Positions 6,146-7,125 of a stretch of 7,125 bases of DNA are shown here, one piece after another (position 1 is the stretch's first letter; each line of letters begins with the position of its first letter). Made by a program: the position numbers and the translations under genes. The notes beneath the pieces are model-generated. The model was not told the origin of the DNA. It searched no databases and saw nothing but the letters and a program-made list of their open reading frames with translations. The DNA lies in the NCBI GenBank assembly GCA_963582685.1, contig CAUZSM010000096.1, forward strand, positions 1 to 7,125, given 5' to 3'. This DNA is from CAUZSM01 sp963582685. GTDB taxonomy: Archaea > Thermoplasmatota > Poseidoniia > Poseidoniales > Thalassarchaeaceae.

Positions 6146-6967
6146 TTGACAACTTCAGTTCGATTCGACCCAGACGATGAGGAGTTCTACGGAGACATGG
6201 CCAGCATAGGCTCACTAAAATTCGATACTCTCCTAACCGGGTCGCCGCGTAACGATGGCAGCATCCCGCGCGGCTTCACCCTCCTTGCAACCGGCAATCA
6301 AGGTGCAGGAATGGACTTGTTCGGCAAACAGTTTGCTTCAGTGGCTGAAGACCCAGAGAATACTCTGCTAATCTCTACTGCAGAGAGTCAGAAAGAAATC
6401 CTCAACCTGTACAAGAAATATGACTGGCCAACGGATATCATGGTCCGTACCATGGGTGAAGAATACAACTCGGCAGTGCTTGAGAGAGACCTGCAAGCCA
6501 GCCGATACAGGCTGGAGGGATTCTCAATGTCGGATATCCAAAGGTTGGCTCAAACCAGATTCGTTGAAATAGAGCACCACGACTTCCTTACTGACCTGAC
6601 CAGCCAAATTACGGCGTTGCCACCTTTCTTCCGTGCAACCATCGATAACCTTGACTTCTTCTTCGCAAGGAACGACGCGGATCGCGTAATCTCAATGCTA
6701 CGAATCATGCAGGCCCACACCCAGATGAACCGAGGTCTATTGCTACTCAATTGCTCAGACGACATGGTTGAAAAATCGGTGATGAGGGAGTTATTCGCAA
6801 TAGCTGACATCGTTCTCGATTTTGAGGTGGGGATGCTCGGCACCGAATTCGAAACTCGAATGATTATCCGGAAATTCCGTAATGGACCTGAGAATCTGAA
6901 GACTGTTACCTTCCGTGTGACCACAGAAGAGGCCATCACTCCAGAGACCGTCGAGAGAATCGTCTGA
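6146..6967 (+). CDS. KaiC-like RecA-fold protein with degenerate P-loop
   Basis: This 273-residue protein shows the KaiC domain plan with altered nucleotide sites. After an acidic N-terminus come a family-like entry, FDTLLTGS.. with IPRGFTLLATG (about 40-50), and a P-loop position reading GNQGAGMD (50-57), where Lys-Ser/Thr is replaced by Met-Asp. Next is LLISTAES (about 74-81), at the place of the catalytic Glu strand. A central segment (about 90-160), rich in charged residues, is not recognised. A Walker B-like strand RATIDNLDFF (163-172, Asp 167) and the C-terminal strand 'FETRMIIRKFRNG' (about 235-247) with a closing beta segment match KaiC ends. It likely binds its paralogues rather than hydrolysing ATP itself; that is inference. 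The start is a TTG supported by AGAGG; the gap to the previous gene is 12 bases, so it sits in the same operon. It ends 8 bases before the convergent gene. Confidence 0.85.
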   Translation: MTTSVRFDPDDEEFYGDMASIGSLKFDTLLTGSPRNDGSIPRGFTLLATGNQGAGMDLFGKQFASVAEDPENTLLISTAESQKEILNLYKKYDWPTDIMVRTMGEEYNSAVLERDLQASRYRLEGFSMSDIQRLAQTRFVEIEHHDFLTDLTSQITALPPFFRATIDNLDFFFARNDADRVISMLRIMQAHTQMNRGLLLLNCSDDMVEKSVMRELFAIADIVLDFEVGMLGTEFETRMIIRKFRNGPENLKTVTFRVTTEEAITPETVERIV

Positions 6968-6975
6968 AACTTTGT

Positions 6976-7125
6976 TCAGATGAGGCCGAGGTATCCGAGT
7001 ATAGTGGATACTGGGTCTCCCCAGATTACCAATGGGACTATCGCTGGGAATACAAAGAGCAGGAAAGGATACTTCGCCGTGACCCACGCCTTCTCACTAC
7101 CTGCCTCAGCCAGTTCAGCCAATAC
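6976..7125 (-). CDS. C-terminal fragment of a membrane protein, probably A24 prepilin/prearchaellin peptidase
   Basis: Only the last 49 codons are in the window; the gene continues past base 7125. The frame is open to the edge and ends in TGA (6978-6976). It begins VLAELAEAGSEKAWVT, then has a hydrophobic segment 'YPFLLFVFPAIVPLVIWGDP' and a second short hydrophobic end, ILGYLGLI. Archaeal A24 aspartyl peptidases of the FlaK/PibD type often end with a W-V-T-x-x-x-P-F motif, a hydrophobic helix rich in P and I/V, and a G-D just after it. The match is by pattern memory, and the catalytic Asp residues (including GxGD) would lie upstream, outside the window. The assignment gains weight from the nearby pilin-like gene, whose signal such an enzyme would cut. 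Another multi-pass membrane protein remains possible. Confidence 0.55.
   Translation of the reverse strand, partial: VLAELAEAGSEKAWVTAKYPFLLFVFPAIVPLVIWGDPVSTILGYLGLI

Noticed and set aside
6146..6967. Assignment of the third RecA-fold gene as the archaellum protein ArlH
   Set aside because: ArlH normally keeps a P-loop GK[ST] and is encoded next to arlI and arlJ; neither condition is met here.
6791..7087. 98-codon - strand frame across the end of the third RecA-fold gene
   Set aside because: It overlaps both the + strand gene and the better-supported peptidase-like frame, and shows no family features.

Overview
The window looks archaeal and most likely euryarchaeal. A marine Thermoplasmatota lineage such as Marine Group II (Poseidoniales) is my best guess, by inference from protein style rather than from a marker gene. 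Four things point to archaea. There is a TATA box with a purine-rich BRE-like stretch 30 bases before an ATG, which suggests a leaderless mRNA. There is a pilin-like protein with a prepilin-peptidase type signal. There are KaiC/RAD55-type RecA-fold ATPases. There is also a very large sequon-rich surface protein held by a single C-terminal membrane helix. Base composition is moderate and similar throughout, with no sign of a recent insertion.

Layout. Bases 39-124 hold a class II tRNA-Ser(GCU) gene with an encoded CCA, on the + strand. Converging on it is a 1117-residue cell-surface protein (150-3503, - strand). It has a signal peptide, several Ig-like/CARDB-like units, two fibronectin-III-like units, a proline-rich spacer, one transmembrane helix and a basic then acidic cytoplasmic tail. 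A divergent promoter region (3504-3597) separates it from a compact + strand cluster: a pilin-like protein carrying a lamin-tail-like domain (3598-4707), an intact KaiC-like ATPase (4795-5556), a small RecA-fold protein without a working P-loop (5549-6133), and a third RecA-fold protein with a degenerate P-loop (6146-6967). At the right edge, convergent on the cluster, lies the 3' end of a membrane protein gene (6976-7125, - strand). Its C-terminus resembles archaeal A24 prepilin/prearchaellin peptidases.

How the parts may fit. The last three + strand genes are tightly packed (8-base overlap, then a 12-base gap with a Shine-Dalgarno-like site), so they are probably co-translated in the cytoplasm. 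Upstream is a secreted, pilin-anchored LTD protein, and a candidate enzyme that would process its signal lies at the other end. The best candidate for something new is this module: one KaiC-type ATPase, two RecA-fold partners that have apparently lost ATP hydrolysis, and a pilin-LTD fusion. It loosely recalls the archaellum, where the KaiC-like ArlH serves a pilin-like filament. However, no assembly ATPase (ArlI/PilB type) or platform protein (ArlJ/PilC type) is visible here, so a filament role is inference. Apart from the promoter region, no gap exceeds 100 bases.
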